DNA from: CAIWHR01 sp963717695
GTDB lineage: Bacteria; Pseudomonadota; Gammaproteobacteria; Burkholderiales; Casimicrobiaceae
Assembly (NCBI GenBank): GCA_963717695.1
Contig: CAVQWR010000003.1
Span: 1,210,427-1,274,426 of the forward strand
Length of the DNA stretch: 64,000 bases
Direction: 5' to 3'
Below, one piece after another: positions 1 through 15,607 of this stretch (position 1 is the first letter of the stretch; the number at the start of each line of letters is the position of its first letter). The notes below the pieces were generated by a model. That model did no database searches. It had not been told where the DNA came from and worked only from the letters and a program-made list of their open reading frames with translations. The translations under genes and the position numbers were made by a program.

Positions 1-105
1 GAAATGGAAAAGGCCCGGTCCGCGCAGCAGGCGAGCGGCGTCGCATCCGCGCCGCGGATCCTGATGCTGCCGCGAGCGAAGGAATACGCCGGGCAGCGGT
101 CATGA
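1..105 (+). CDS. 3' end of an unidentified gene (partial)
   Basis: The first reading frame is open from the window edge to a TGA at 103-105 and would encode a 34-residue C-terminus ending in RAKEYAGQRS. It is followed 44 bases later by the SDR gene on the same strand. The fragment is too short to identify and could be chance, since open frames are common in DNA this rich in GC. Confidence 0.3.
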   Translation, partial: EMEKARSAQQASGVASAPRILMLPRAKEYAGQRS

Positions 106-148
106 TCGGACATCTTCGCCGGGCGCGCCCCGGCGGGGCGGGGCGGGC

Positions 149-1047
149 ATGACGGGACGCAAGCGATCGGCGTCCGGCGCCGAGCAGCCGGCGCCGCCCT
201 TTCCAAAGCAGCACCAGACCGGGCCCGGGCTCGAGGCGAAGCTGCGGCCGCGGCCGCGATTCGAGGCGCCTGCCTATCGGCCCGCGGACAAGTTGCGCGA
301 CAAGACGGCGCTCATCACCGGCGGCGATTCAGGAATCGGCCGGGCGGTGGCCGTGATGTTCGCGCGCGAAGGCGCAGACGTCGCGCTCGTCTACCTTCCG
401 GAGGAGGCGCCCGACGCCGAGGAGACACGCGCCGCCATCGAGGCGCTCGAACGCAATGCCTACTGCTGCCGGGCAACCTCATGGACGCGGAGTTCTGCGA
501 AGAGGCCGTGATGCGCACCATCGAGGCCTACGGCAAGCTCGACATCCTAGTGTCGAACGCCGCGCACCAGAACCGGAAGGACAAGCTCGCCCTGCTGACC
601 GACGAGGAACTGGCGACGACCTTCGAGACCAACGTCTACGCCTACATCCGGCTTGCGCGCGCCGCGCTCGGGAAGATGAAGCGCGGCGGCGTCATCCTCG
701 CGACGAGCTCGGAGACGGGAATCCTCGGTGCGCGCAAGCTGCCCGACTACTCGGCGACGAAGGGCGCGATCAACGCTTTCACGAAGTCGCTGGCCATGGA
801 TCTCATCGACAAGGGTATCCGCGTCAATGCGATCGCGCCGGGGCCCGTGTGGACGCCGCTCAACCCGTCCGATGCCGGAATGACGCCGGAACGGGTCTCG
901 CATTTCGGCGAGGACAACCCGATGGGTCGCCCCGCGCAGCCCGAAGAGCTCGCTCCCGCCTATGTGTTCCTCGCGTCGAACGCGGACTCGTCGTACATCA
1001 CCGGGACCATCCTGCAGGTGATGGGCGGAGAGACGACCGGCGGCTGA
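149..1047 (+). CDS. SDR-family oxidoreductase, YdaD/YhdF-like (one frameshift)
   Basis: Short-chain dehydrogenase/reductase using NAD(P)H; the substrate is not predictable. The N-terminal extension with PKQHQTGPGLE is typical of the general-stress SDRs related to Bacillus YdaD/YhdF. The Rossmann nucleotide-binding motif GGDSGIG lies near residue 58, followed by the SNAA motif, the catalytic serine in ATSSETG and the YSATK catalytic Tyr-x-x-x-Lys. After correction the length, about 299 residues, fits this family. The frame shifts by one base near 455-475: residues up to ALERNA are in one frame, and NLMDAEFCEEAV onwards in another. It converges on the hybrid kinase gene with a 19-base gap. The ATG at 149 follows a G-rich stretch. 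The frameshift is probably a sequence error, because the protein is otherwise intact. Confidence 0.88.
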
Positions 1048-1066
1048 AGACGCAGGTGCTGCGGGG

Positions 1067-2702
1067 TCAGTTCGAAGCCGGCTGATCGAACGACGCGAGC
1101 GCCGCCAGGAGATCGCCGGGGCTGACCGGCTTCACGAGGTGGCGGTCGAAACCGGCGTCCTGCGATCGCGCGCGGTCGGATTCGCCGCCCCAGCCCGTGA
1201 TGGCGATCAGCATGATCTTGCGGTCGTTGCAGCGGTCGCGTATTGCGCGCGCCGCCTGGTAGCCGTCCATGCGGGGCATGCCGAGGTCCATCAGCACGAT
1301 CTCGGGCTGGAATCGCTCCACTGCTTCGAGGGCGCTGGTGCCGTCGTAGACGATGTCCGCCTGGTTTCCGGAAAGGCGCAGCATCAGCGCGAGCGATTCC
1401 GCGGCGTCGCGATTGTCGTCGACCACGAGGATCCGGCGGGGCTCGTGCAGCGCGGCGAGGGCTTCCGGCGCGAGTCGCACGTCGGCCGCGGGCGCATCCG
1501 TCGCGGCGGGAAGTCGAACGCAGAATTCGCTGCCCTGGTTGCGGCCGGCGCTCCGCGCGGAAACCGTGCCGCCGTGCAGCTCGACGACCTGCTTCACCAG
1601 CGCGAGCCCGAGTCCCAGGCCGCCGTTGCCGACCTCGTCGCGCGCATCACCCTGGTAGAACATCTCGAAGATGCGCGCGCGCTCGGGCTCGGTGAGCCCC
1701 GCGCCGTCGTCGCCGACGCGGAGCGCGATCTCCCCGTCCTCGCGCACGACCGACAGCGCGATGTTGCCGCCGTTCGGCGTGAACTTGACGGCGTTGTTGA
1801 GGAGGTTCGACACCACCTGGGTGAGGCGCGCGCCGTCGGCCAGCACTTCGACGGCCTCGTCCTGCACCTTGACTTCGAGCTTCTGCCGCTTGCCGGCGAC
1901 CATCGGGCGCACCGCGTCGACGGCGGCGGCGACGACGCTCGCCACCGCGATCCGTTCCTTGCGGAGCTCGAGCTTGCCGCTGTTGATCCGGCTGGCGTCG
2001 AGCAGGTCGTCGACCAGGCGGGCGAGGAGCTTGACCTGCCGCTCGATGACGTTGCGCCCCCATTGCATTTCGGCGGCGGAAGCCTGCGGCTGGCGCGCGA
2101 GCTCGATCGCGGTCAGGATGGGCTGCAGCGGATTGCGCAGCTCGTGCGCCAGCATCGCGAGGAATTCGTTCTTGCGCCGGTCGCCTTCGGCGAGCGCCTC
2201 GCGCTGCTTGCGCAGCCGGTGCTCGCTTTCGCGCAGCTGCGTGATCGATTGCTCGAGCTCCGCGGTCCGGTCGGCGACCCGTTCCTCCAGCGTCGGCATT
2301 GAGCCGCTCGAGCTCGGTCGACTTGCGGTAGAGATCGAGAAAGACGCCGATCTTGGCGCGCAGGATTTCGGGCACGACCGGCACGGACACGTAGTCGACC
2401 GCGCCGGTCTCGTAGCCGCGCAGGCGGTCAACGTCGGAGAAGTGGATCGCCGACGCGAAGATGATCGCGGTCCGGCGGCAACGTGGATGCTGGCGGATCA
2501 TCGCCGCCAGCTCGAACCCGTCGAGCTCCGGCATGTTGACGTCCATCAGGACCACCGCAATGTCCTCGCGCAGCAGGTGATTGAGCGCGTCGCGCGCGGT
2601 CGGGGCCTTGATCAGGTTCGCCCCGATGCTCCCGAGCATCGTCTCGTAGGTGAGGAGCTTCGCCGGCTGGTCGTCCACCAGCAGGATGTTGAGCTCGTTC
2701 AT
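1067..2702 (-). CDS. Hybrid histidine kinase with N- and C-terminal receiver domains (one frameshift)
   Basis: Cytoplasmic two-component phosphorelay protein with no membrane segment. Order: receiver domain with phospho-acceptor Asp about residue 54 in LMDVNMPE; a coiled linker; HisKA with the phospho-His about residue 186 in LAHELRNPL; HATPase_c with N box NLLNNAVKF, DDGAG and GLGLGLALVK; and a second receiver with Asp about residue 472 in LMDLGMPRMDG and the conserved K in LVKPVSP. A one-base frameshift near 2295 separates the first receiver and linker from the kinase core. The ATG at 2702 was chosen because MNELNILLVDD begins the receiver. It lies 17 bases after the stop of the large HAMP kinase, so the two probably form one operon and may act in one relay. 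Output is unknown; no DNA-binding domain is visible. Confidence 0.88.
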
Positions 2703-2719
2703 CGCGACGGCGCCGTTCA

Positions 2720-9052
<6,333 letters not shown>

Positions 9053-9440
9053 CGGTGATCCTCGCGCGTGAAATCGTCGGACCGGGCGGCGGGTCGCACG
9101 GCCGGACCCTGCGCGCGCAGCGATGCCGCACAGGACGTGCCGCGTCAGCGGTCGGGAACGATTTCGACATTCAGCACGGCATCCGCGGGCTCGATATCCC
9201 GCGACCTGACTGACGCCGTCCCGCGCTCCCTGACGGGGCAAGCGATGCCGCCCGTCTGCATCGGCACCCGCGATGCGATGATGGCGGCGGCGGTCCCCGG
9301 TCGAAGTAGGCGGGCTGGCGGCCTCATTGTAGGAATCGTCCTACAGCGGGCGCGGTGCCGAAGCCGGGCAAGCGAGGCGCGAACACAGCACCGCCCCCCT
9401 GCGCTCGATACGGAATTGGGGCGCCGACGGCGCCCGATGC
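9053..9440. other. Intergenic region upstream of the HAMP kinase
   Basis: About 390 bases without a convincing gene. It should contain the promoter of the leftward HAMP kinase operon and holds one strong palindrome, listed separately. No clear sigma-70 pair was found. Confidence 0.5.
9328..9345. promoter_or_regulatory. Perfect inverted repeat, candidate operator
   Basis: TGTAGGA-ATCG-TCCTACA is a perfect 7-base inverted repeat with a 4-base spacer, 276 bases upstream of the HAMP kinase start and downstream of the kinase-tail fragment. Its size and symmetry suit a dimeric response regulator of the LuxR/NarL class. The regulator is not identifiable from the window. Confidence 0.45.
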
Positions 9441-9749
9441 TCAGCGCGGCGAGGGAGGGCGGAGCGGAAGTGACAGTTCGTAGCCGAGGCGCCCGTCGCG
9501 CCGAACACGTGCGGCGAGCAATCCGCCGTGAAGCTCGGCAATGCGCTCGGCGAAGATCAGACCCGCCCATCCTGCGGGGGCGCGGACAGCGTCGACACCG
9601 GAGCGGCCGCCTTTCCCGGATGCAATGGCGCCGTCGCCGTGTTCGGGCAGACCGACGGACACGCTCCAGCGGGCGGCCCCGGCGGCAACGTAAACCTCGA
9701 TCGCGTTCTCCGACCGCCGCAACGCGGCGCGTCGCGCTCGGATTGACAC
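9441..9749 (-). CDS. Possible C-terminal fragment of a sensor kinase (HATPase tail)
   Basis: A 102-residue frame with a GTG start. Its second half, WAGLIFAERIAELHGG followed by GRLGYELSLPL, resembles the G2 box and last strands of a HATPase_c domain. No HisKA, N box or receiver precedes it; the acyltransferase gene ends 43 bases upstream. It may be a decayed remnant of a histidine kinase or, less likely, a small stand-alone protein. The start is uncertain. Confidence 0.4.
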   Translation of the reverse strand: MSIRARRAALRRSENAIEVYVAAGAARWSVSVGLPEHGDGAIASGKGGRSGVDAVRAPAGWAGLIFAERIAELHGGLLAARVRRDGRLGYELSLPLRPPSPR

Positions 9750-9792
9750 GTGGAAAGGGCCACGATCATGTCGTGGTCACGGGGCCTGCGAT

Positions 9793-10860
9793 TCACGCGC
9801 CCCGGTTTGCCAACACGTAGTGCGAGCTCCGCCGGAGGAAGGGCTTTTCGACGAGGTGCCACGACGCGAACGCGAGCATGAGAACGAGCGCGATCGCGAG
9901 CGTCAGCGCGCCAAAGGGATTCCGCTCGAACGCGCCGACGCTCACCAGCGTCTGCAGCACGGGCACGTGAATGATGTAGATGCCGTACGAAAGGTCGCCG
10001 TACCGCGCGAAGTTGCCGAGGTGCCGGACGCCGAAGGCGAGAAAGACCACGACGAGCGCGAGCGCGGCGGGCTCGACGCCGATCTTGAGCACGGGCCACG
10101 CATTGCCGGCGAGCAGCCCGCCGATGCTGAATGCGACCGCCGCCTTCCAATGGCGACGCAGCGAGGGGAGATGGTAGTAGCAGAGCGCACCTGCCGCGAA
10201 GTAGCCGAGCTGTCCGGGAAGCTGGTAGGCGAGGCGCGCGAGCAAGGCGCCGTGCTCCGAGCGCGCCGCGAGGAGGCCGAGGCCGACGCTCCACGCGATG
10301 GCGAAGGCATAGGCGAGCGCCAGCACGCTCGTGCGACCCCAGCGACGTGCGAGCCATGCCAGAACCGGGACGCACAGGTAGAACATCACCTCGATCTTGA
10401 TCGTCCACAGCGCGCCGTTCACTTCGGTCACCGGGTTGTGAGCAAACACGCCGGGCAGCGTCGGCGCGAGAAAATTGGCGAAGGCGAGGTTGGCCGCGAG
10501 ATAGCGCCACAGGCCGGACGAGAAATACTCGCGCCACGAGGCCTCGGTGATGCACGCGCCGAGCACGGCGGCCGCGATGACCACGGTCGCGTAGCCGGGG
10601 TAGATTCTTCGGATCCGCTTGCCGAAATACTCGCGTGTGGAGCGCGACTGCTCAAAACTCATGAACACGAGGAAGCCGCTGACGACGAAGAACGATTTCA
10701 CCGCGAGGTCGGCCGAGATCACGCGCAGGAAACCGAGCTCGGGCGCGCGGCTGCAGACGTGCACGTGATAGAGCACGACCGCACCCGCGAAGAGGAAGCG
10801 CAGCAGGTCGAAATTGTTCCGTTGCGGCACCGGAATGCGCGCAGGTGGACTTGGCGTCAC
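9793..10860 (-). CDS. Acyltransferase 3 family membrane protein (OafA/YrhL-like)
   Basis: Inner-membrane O-acyltransferase of 355 residues, of the type that transfers acetyl or other acyl groups to surface polysaccharides or exported molecules. The family N-terminus NFDLLRFLFAGAVVLYHVHV is present with the active-site His. FFVVSGFLVFMSF and then KRIRRIYPGY follow, with about ten hydrophobic segments and a C-terminal HLVEKPFLRR. It is intact, without frameshift. It stands alone between the kinase fragment and the membrane-protein gene, with 125 bases upstream. No polysaccharide locus is adjacent, so the acceptor is unknown. Confidence 0.87.
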   Translation of the reverse strand: MTPSPPARIPVPQRNNFDLLRFLFAGAVVLYHVHVCSRAPELGFLRVISADLAVKSFFVVSGFLVFMSFEQSRSTREYFGKRIRRIYPGYATVVIAAAVLGACITEASWREYFSSGLWRYLAANLAFANFLAPTLPGVFAHNPVTEVNGALWTIKIEVMFYLCVPVLAWLARRWGRTSVLALAYAFAIAWSVGLGLLAARSEHGALLARLAYQLPGQLGYFAAGALCYYHLPSLRRHWKAAVAFSIGGLLAGNAWPVLKIGVEPAALALVVVFLAFGVRHLGNFARYGDLSYGIYIIHVPVLQTLVSVGAFERNPFGALTLAIALVLMLAFASWHLVEKPFLRRSSHYVLANRGA

Positions 10861-10985
10861 GACACGAGACCTGGCAACGGGCGTCGGATGTGCAGTTGTC
10901 GCGGGTGTCCGGCCGCGGCAATGCCGGCGCTCGCACGAGCCCAGCCATCGCGGTCGTCCCGAAACGATGGCGGCTGTCGCACGTG

Positions 10986-12323
10986 CTACGGAAGGTCGGC
11001 GTGCGCGGGAGCCGCTGCGCCGGGAGAGCGAATGCGCTCACGCAGGCGCGTGTACAGCCGGGCGGCGCCGACGAGGTTCCACTCGAGCCAGAGGCACGAC
11101 GCCATGAACAGAAGCCCGGCGATCCGCGCCACTGCGGGGAACACCACTGCGACGAGCAATAGCGCGAGCGCCGCGAAGTGAAGCAGCATCTGCCCGCGCA
11201 TCGACGCTTCGGGGATCATCTGCTTCATGTTGGGGAGGGTCGCCGCAATGCCGCCTTGCTGTTGCAGGTGCAGCCAGTTGAGGAAGGGCATGATCTTGTA
11301 GAGCATGCCAGTGATGACGCACACGAACAACCCGGGCAGCGCGAGGACCCCCAGCCACAGCGGCACGCGCAGGGGATCGGCGAACGGCGGCAGCGCCGCG
11401 AACGCGAGCCAGGAGAGCGCGAAGGCCGCGAGCGACAGCATCGCGACGCGCCAGAACATGAAGGTGGGATCGGTCTGGCGGCGCCGGCGGCGCGACTGCA
11501 GCCAGAGAGTGGCGAGCGCATAAGTGCCGGCGAGCGCGACGCCCGCAATACCGATTGCGGGCAGCGCAGCCTGCGCAACGCCGTCGCCGGGGATGAGCTG
11601 AAGCGTCCAGGCGGCCAGCGCGAGCAGGAGTCCCGCGGGCAGGAGGCGGGTGAGCCAAACGGGATACGACGGTGTGAGCTGGAACATCGGCACGACCATG
11701 TACGAGACGCCGATGACCAGCATGAGCGCCCAGCCGCCGAGTCCCCACGCGACGTGGACGTTGATCAGCGGCAGCAGGGGCCAGCGTGGCGCGACGGGCT
11801 CCGGCAGGCCCAGCGCAACGGCAAGGACCGCGCCCAGGATCACCGTGACGAGCAGTCCGAAAACGGCAAGACGCAGCACGTGGATGCTCATGCCGCGCGC
11901 CGGCGTTCGCAGGAGCGCGATGGCCATCACCGTCAGGAAAAGGCCGAGCGCCGCGACGAATGCGAGTGCGGCGAGCAGGAACAGCACCGGCTGGGTGAAC
12001 AGGAACGCCGATGCCAGGAATACTGCGCCGATCGTGATCAGCGGGTGCACGATCGCGGCGACGAGTCGCGGCCGCCAGATGTTGGCGCCTGCGACGACCG
12101 CGACGAACTGCAGCAGCGATCCGCACATCGCCTGCAGCATGAAGTCGACGACGATGAGGTGCGTCATCGCGAGCGCGCCCGGCGACCAGCGCGACCCGAG
12201 CGTTTCCGGTCCCAGCACCGTCAGCACCAGTCCCGCGAGCGCGCCGAAGAGCGGCGCGGTGAGGAAGAACCGATACGGGACCGAAATCGGCGGCGCCTGC
12301 TCGAACGACAGGGGAGGCGACAT
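10986..12323 (-). CDS. Polytopic membrane protein of the nitrate/NO cluster (about 12 TM, NnrS or heme-copper-oxidase-like)
   Basis: Intact 445-residue inner-membrane protein with about twelve hydrophobic segments. Histidines sit in or next to several helices (MTHLIVVDFMLQAMCG, AIVHPLITIG, INVHVAWGLGGWAL, NWLHLQQQ, MLLHFAAL), which suggests a heme- or metal-binding protein like NnrS or subunit I of heme-copper oxidases. I do not recognise a catalytic Cu-B triad, so oxidase activity is not claimed. It is the last gene of the hemerythrin-DUF2249 group and begins 9 bases after the DUF2249 stop. Context suggests a role with nitric oxide or in microaerobic respiration; this is inference. Confidence 0.6.
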   Translation of the reverse strand: MSPPLSFEQAPPISVPYRFFLTAPLFGALAGLVLTVLGPETLGSRWSPGALAMTHLIVVDFMLQAMCGSLLQFVAVVAGANIWRPRLVAAIVHPLITIGAVFLASAFLFTQPVLFLLAALAFVAALGLFLTVMAIALLRTPARGMSIHVLRLAVFGLLVTVILGAVLAVALGLPEPVAPRWPLLPLINVHVAWGLGGWALMLVIGVSYMVVPMFQLTPSYPVWLTRLLPAGLLLALAAWTLQLIPGDGVAQAALPAIGIAGVALAGTYALATLWLQSRRRRRQTDPTFMFWRVAMLSLAAFALSWLAFAALPPFADPLRVPLWLGVLALPGLFVCVITGMLYKIMPFLNWLHLQQQGGIAATLPNMKQMIPEASMRGQMLLHFAALALLLVAVVFPAVARIAGLLFMASCLWLEWNLVGAARLYTRLRERIRSPGAAAPAHADLP

Positions 12324-12332
12324 GAGACGGTG

Positions 12333-12554
12333 CTAGTCCTTGCGGATCCGGACCTCGGTCGTTCCGTCCGGCCGCCGCGTCGTTTCGTGGCGAAAGCCGT
12401 TGCGGTCGAGCATCGCGTACAGCGGCACGGGCTCGCAGCGCAGCAGCATCACGAGTTCCTCGCCCGCGGCGAGCGTCGCGAGCTCGGCGAGCGCGCGCTC
12501 CAGCGGCTCGGGCGGGAGCATGTCGCGGCCGTCGACGACGCGCGCCTCAGCCAT
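12333..12554 (-). CDS. DUF2249 domain protein
   Basis: Intact protein of 73 residues with the DUF2249 pattern: VVDGRDMLPPEPLERAL, a central ELVMLLRCEPVPLYAML and the closing GFRHETTRRPDGTTEVRIRK. It is a TusA-like fold; members often sit next to hemerythrin and NO-metabolism genes, but their biochemistry is not established. The start overlaps the end of the hemerythrin gene by 8 bases, so the two are probably translationally coupled. Confidence 0.82.
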   Translation of the reverse strand: MAEARVVDGRDMLPPEPLERALAELATLAAGEELVMLLRCEPVPLYAMLDRNGFRHETTRRPDGTTEVRIRKD

Positions 12555-12999
12555 CGCGGCGCTCGAGCATCGCGCTCATCTTCGCGCCAAGGCGCTCGGC
12601 GTCGCCAGCGAGCGCCTGGTCGCACATCGGATAGAGGATGTTCTCCTCCTTCATGTTGTGCTGCTGCATCAGCATCAGCAGCGTCTCGGCGATGCCCGAG
12701 TAGCTGTCGCCGTCGTGCGCATCGCACGCGGATTCGAGCTGCGCCAGCAGCGCGCGCATCTGCTCGTGCTCGCGGCGCATCATCTCGGTCGGGCCGTGGC
12801 TCATCCCGGTCGCTGCTTCGAATGCCGGGAACAGCACGCCTTCCTCGGCTTCGAAATGAGCGTTCATCTGATCGCGGAAGTGGGCGAAGGCGGGCGCGGT
12901 CGCCGTCCAGTCGTCGCTCTGGGCCGCGGTTTCGGCGGCAACGAAGAGATCGTCGCAGAGGCGGTGGTGCTCGGGAAAGATGTCGGTCGGGAGGTTCAT
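12547..12999 (-). CDS. Hemerythrin HHE-domain protein
   Basis: Protein of 150 residues forming a four-helix bundle that binds a di-iron centre. Likely ligands are visible: HHRLCDD near the N-terminus, HFRDQMNAHFEAEE about residues 42-55, REHEQM in the third helix and QQHNMKEENILYP in the fourth. Such proteins bind oxygen or nitric oxide or help repair iron-sulfur clusters under nitrosative stress. It precedes DUF2249 with an overlapping start and follows nnrS by about 77 bases. The frame is intact; the ATG at 12999 was chosen because MNLPTDIFPEHH begins the domain. Confidence 0.86.
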   Translation of the reverse strand: MNLPTDIFPEHHRLCDDLFVAAETAAQSDDWTATAPAFAHFRDQMNAHFEAEEGVLFPAFEAATGMSHGPTEMMRREHEQMRALLAQLESACDAHDGDSYSGIAETLLMLMQQHNMKEENILYPMCDQALAGDAERLGAKMSAMLERRDG

Positions 13000-13075
13000 G
13001 GCAGGGTCCTGATGGCTGGCGAAGAAAGGGTCGGCGCCTTCGCGCCGATCCGTGGAGGTCGGACGCGCGACGGCG

Positions 13076-14275
13076 TCACCCGGGCTTGCCGTCCAGGCGG
13101 CCGCGCGACAGGATCGGCCAGTAGCGAACCGCGTAGATCGCGAACGCGGCCGACCAGCAGGCGCCCGATGCAACGACGCGTCGCGAGATACGAATCCGGG
13201 AATCCGCATGCCGCCGAACACGCGAATCGCCGCGGCGAGTGCGAGGAGAACGTAGCACGTCACTTCGAAACGATCGGCGACAAGCGGGCGCCCGGTGTGG
13301 CCGCGGGCGGTGCGCGTCATCATCCCGATCGTGAGGCCGCCGATCGCGCCGACCGTCAGCGCGTGCACGGCGAACACGCTCGCCGACGACGCCGGCCGCT
13401 GCGAGTCCGCGCAGCGCGAGGTGAACGACGATCCAGCGCATAGGCGAGATGCAGCACCCACACGAGTGGGGTGCGCAGCGTCCGCCACGGCTGCCACAGC
13501 CAGAGCCGAACTGCGTGCACGACGGCGACGGCCAGCGCCAGCAGCGCGATGATCGGCGGGCCGGCCTGCAGGAGATCGATCGCGAGCAGCAGCAGCACGC
13601 CGCCCAGCGCCAGCCTTTCGACCAGCGCGTGGCGTGTCGCGTTGACGCCGGGAATGCCGTTGTTGGTGAACATCGGGACCACGCGTCCGGCCATCACGGC
13701 CATGACGAACAGGATGACGTCGAGCCCGGCCTGCAGGCTCGCGCGCGCCGGCCACGCGAACAGTCCGAGCTGCGACAGATGGAATGCGAGGTTGGCAAGT
13801 CCGAATGCAAGGAGCAGCGCGATGAAGAAGTAGTTGCGCCGGTTTCGCGCTTCGCAGCAGCGGCCCGCGCGATCGCGACGGCGATCGCAACCGGAAAGGC
13901 CGTGTCGACGATGGCGGCGGCCACGGGAAAAGGCGACAGCACCAGCACGCGGCCGGCAAGCCAGAGCGCGGCCAGCGCCGCGAGCGCTCCGCCGGTCGGC
14001 GTCGGCTTGCCCGTCCAGTTGGGCACGGCGGTCAGCAGGAATCCCGCGACCACGGCCAGCGTGAAGCCGAACAGCATTTCGTGCCCGTGCCACGCGGGCG
14101 CTGCGAGATACGCACCGGGCAGGTGTCCTGTGTACTGGCAGATCCAGAGCACGATCGACAGCGCGGCGAATATCGCGGCCATCAGGTAGAACGGCCGGAA
14201 GCCGAGCTTCCAGAGCGCGAAGTCGCCGGGGCCGAACGCGGGGCCGGCGGTGCGGACGTCTGCCTTTTGCATCAT
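13076..14275 (-). CDS. nnrS: NnrS family protein (several frameshifts)
   Basis: Heme- and copper-containing inner-membrane protein associated with denitrification and resistance to nitric oxide. Recognisable blocks in order: WKLGFRPFYLMAAIFAAL, PAWHGHEMLFGFTLAVVAGF, VPNWTGKPTP, VMAVMAGRVVPMFTNN, HALTVGAIGGLTIGMMTRTARGHTGRP and a final AVRYWPIL. The conserved histidines (WHGHEM, HALTVGA, RGHTGR) are present. The frame changes near 13850 and 13440 and again between about 13380 and 13180, so no single frame covers it; corrected length is about 395 residues, normal for NnrS. It lies between the 136-residue conserved protein and the hemerythrin gene on the same strand. The disruptions are probably sequence errors. 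Confidence 0.82.
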
Positions 14276-14339
14276 CGGCTTCGATTGCCGCGGACGCGGC
14301 ACTGACCCTGCGGGCGTTTGCTCGGCTCGATCAAGCGCG

Positions 14340-14750
14340 TCATTCGAACACGACGGGCCGGCCGGCGCGATCGAACGGGATGTACGGCTCGTGCGATCCG
14401 GCCTTGATCGCGTCGACCATGCGCTGCAGCGGCGCCTCGGCGTCCGCGGACGTTGGCACGCCGCCGCGCCCGCCGAGCGCAGCCACGAACACGATCGTCC
14501 AATCGGGTCCCGAGGCGCGCGACTCCTCCACCAGCTCGGCGAACGTATCGAGCTCGTCGAGCGCCTTGTCGACGCACATCAGCGGCATCAGCGCGCCGCC
14601 GGCGCCTTCGGCAAATCGCTGGCGTTGCACAGGTGTCGCGTCGTCGGGCAACTCGACGCCGGCGAACACGAACAGCAGCCGCTGCGGATCGGGCTCGCGC
14701 CGCGCCGCGTCGAGCAGGTCCTCGAAACGGGAAATGCAAAGCTCAGCCAC
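14340..14750 (-). CDS. Conserved small protein of nar clusters, function unknown
   Basis: Intact protein of 136 residues: FEDLLDAARREPDPQRLLFVFAGVELPDD, then GGALMPLMCVDKALDEL, and the end PYIPFDRAGRPVVFE. I recall close relatives next to narI/ppiC in betaproteobacteria, sometimes labelled 'ribonucleotide reductase subunit alpha'. The sequence offers no support for that label: there is no radical or nucleotide-binding motif. It has no signal peptide or membrane helix. It lies 55 bases after ppiC and before nnrS, so it probably belongs to the nar transcription unit. Confidence 0.7.
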   Translation of the reverse strand: MAELCISRFEDLLDAARREPDPQRLLFVFAGVELPDDATPVQRQRFAEGAGGALMPLMCVDKALDELDTFAELVEESRASGPDWTIVFVAALGGRGGVPTSADAEAPLQRMVDAIKAGSHEPYIPFDRAGRPVVFE

Positions 14751-14804
14751 GGGCGCGCCTCGACGTGGTGACCGGGGTGTGATGAACCGGAAGCGACGCG
14801 GTCA

Positions 14805-15607
14805 TCACTGGACCAGCGGCGTGTCGGCGGCGTCGAGATCCACGCCGGTCACAGTCGCCTCGCCGGCCAGCAGGCGCAGGTATTGGCGCAGCGCCGTGAC
14901 GTAGGCGAGCTGGCGCAGCGTCATGGCAACGGCGCCGCGCACCGACTCGAAGGGCTGCGCGATGCCCGGCTCGCGTGAGCAGCACCTCCACCACGTGCAG
15001 GCCGAAGCGGCTGTGCACGAGGCGCGGCAGGACGCCGACTTCCACGTGCCCGAAAAGCTCGCGCGCGAATTCGGGCGCGCAGTCGGCGGCGACGAGCCTG
15101 CCGAGATCGCCGCCGTCGGCGCCACTGGGGCAGTTGGACCATTCGCGCGCGGCGGCGGCGAAACCGGTCGCCCGAGTCGCCGTCGTGGCAGCGCACGTCG
15201 AGCAGGATGGTCTCGGCGCGCTTGCGCAGCGCGACCACGTCGACGCCCGGCGTAACCGCGAACAGGATGTGCCGCGCATGTACGCGTTCGCCGGTCCGGT
15301 ACGTCGCCTCGTTGCGCCGCGTAATGTCGCCGGCACGCTTCGTCCGAGGGCTCCGGGACGTTCAGCGAACGCTCGAGAAGCGCCTCGATCGCGCTGGCCG
15401 CCGCTTCGCTGATGACACCGTCGGTCGCCGGTGCGTCATCCTTCCCGAGAAGCCCGGCGCGCTGCGCGGCCTGGCGCAGGAGCTCGGTGCACGCGCGCTG
15501 GCGCAATGTCTCCGGACGCAATGCACTCGGTCGGGCGAGTGGAGCGCCACGCCGTTGATGCTGGCGACGCGGCTGTCGGCGATGGTGTCCATGATCGCGG
15601 TCTCCAT
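14805..15607 (-). CDS. PpiC/parvulin-type peptidylprolyl isomerase (frameshifted)
   Basis: Corrected length is about 267 residues. The N-terminal METAIMDTIADSRVASINGV leads into a helical region. A parvulin-like core follows, with residues matching VLPRLVHSRFGLHVVEVL in one frame, and the C-terminus is ALRQYLRLLAGEATVTGVDL. Frames change near 15480, 15200 and 14970. Parvulin genes of this type commonly follow narI, and the product may help fold or mature the nitrate reductase or its partners. The start ATG overlaps the narI stop in a TGATG arrangement, which indicates translational coupling. No signal peptide is evident, so a cytoplasmic location is likely. Confidence 0.72.
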
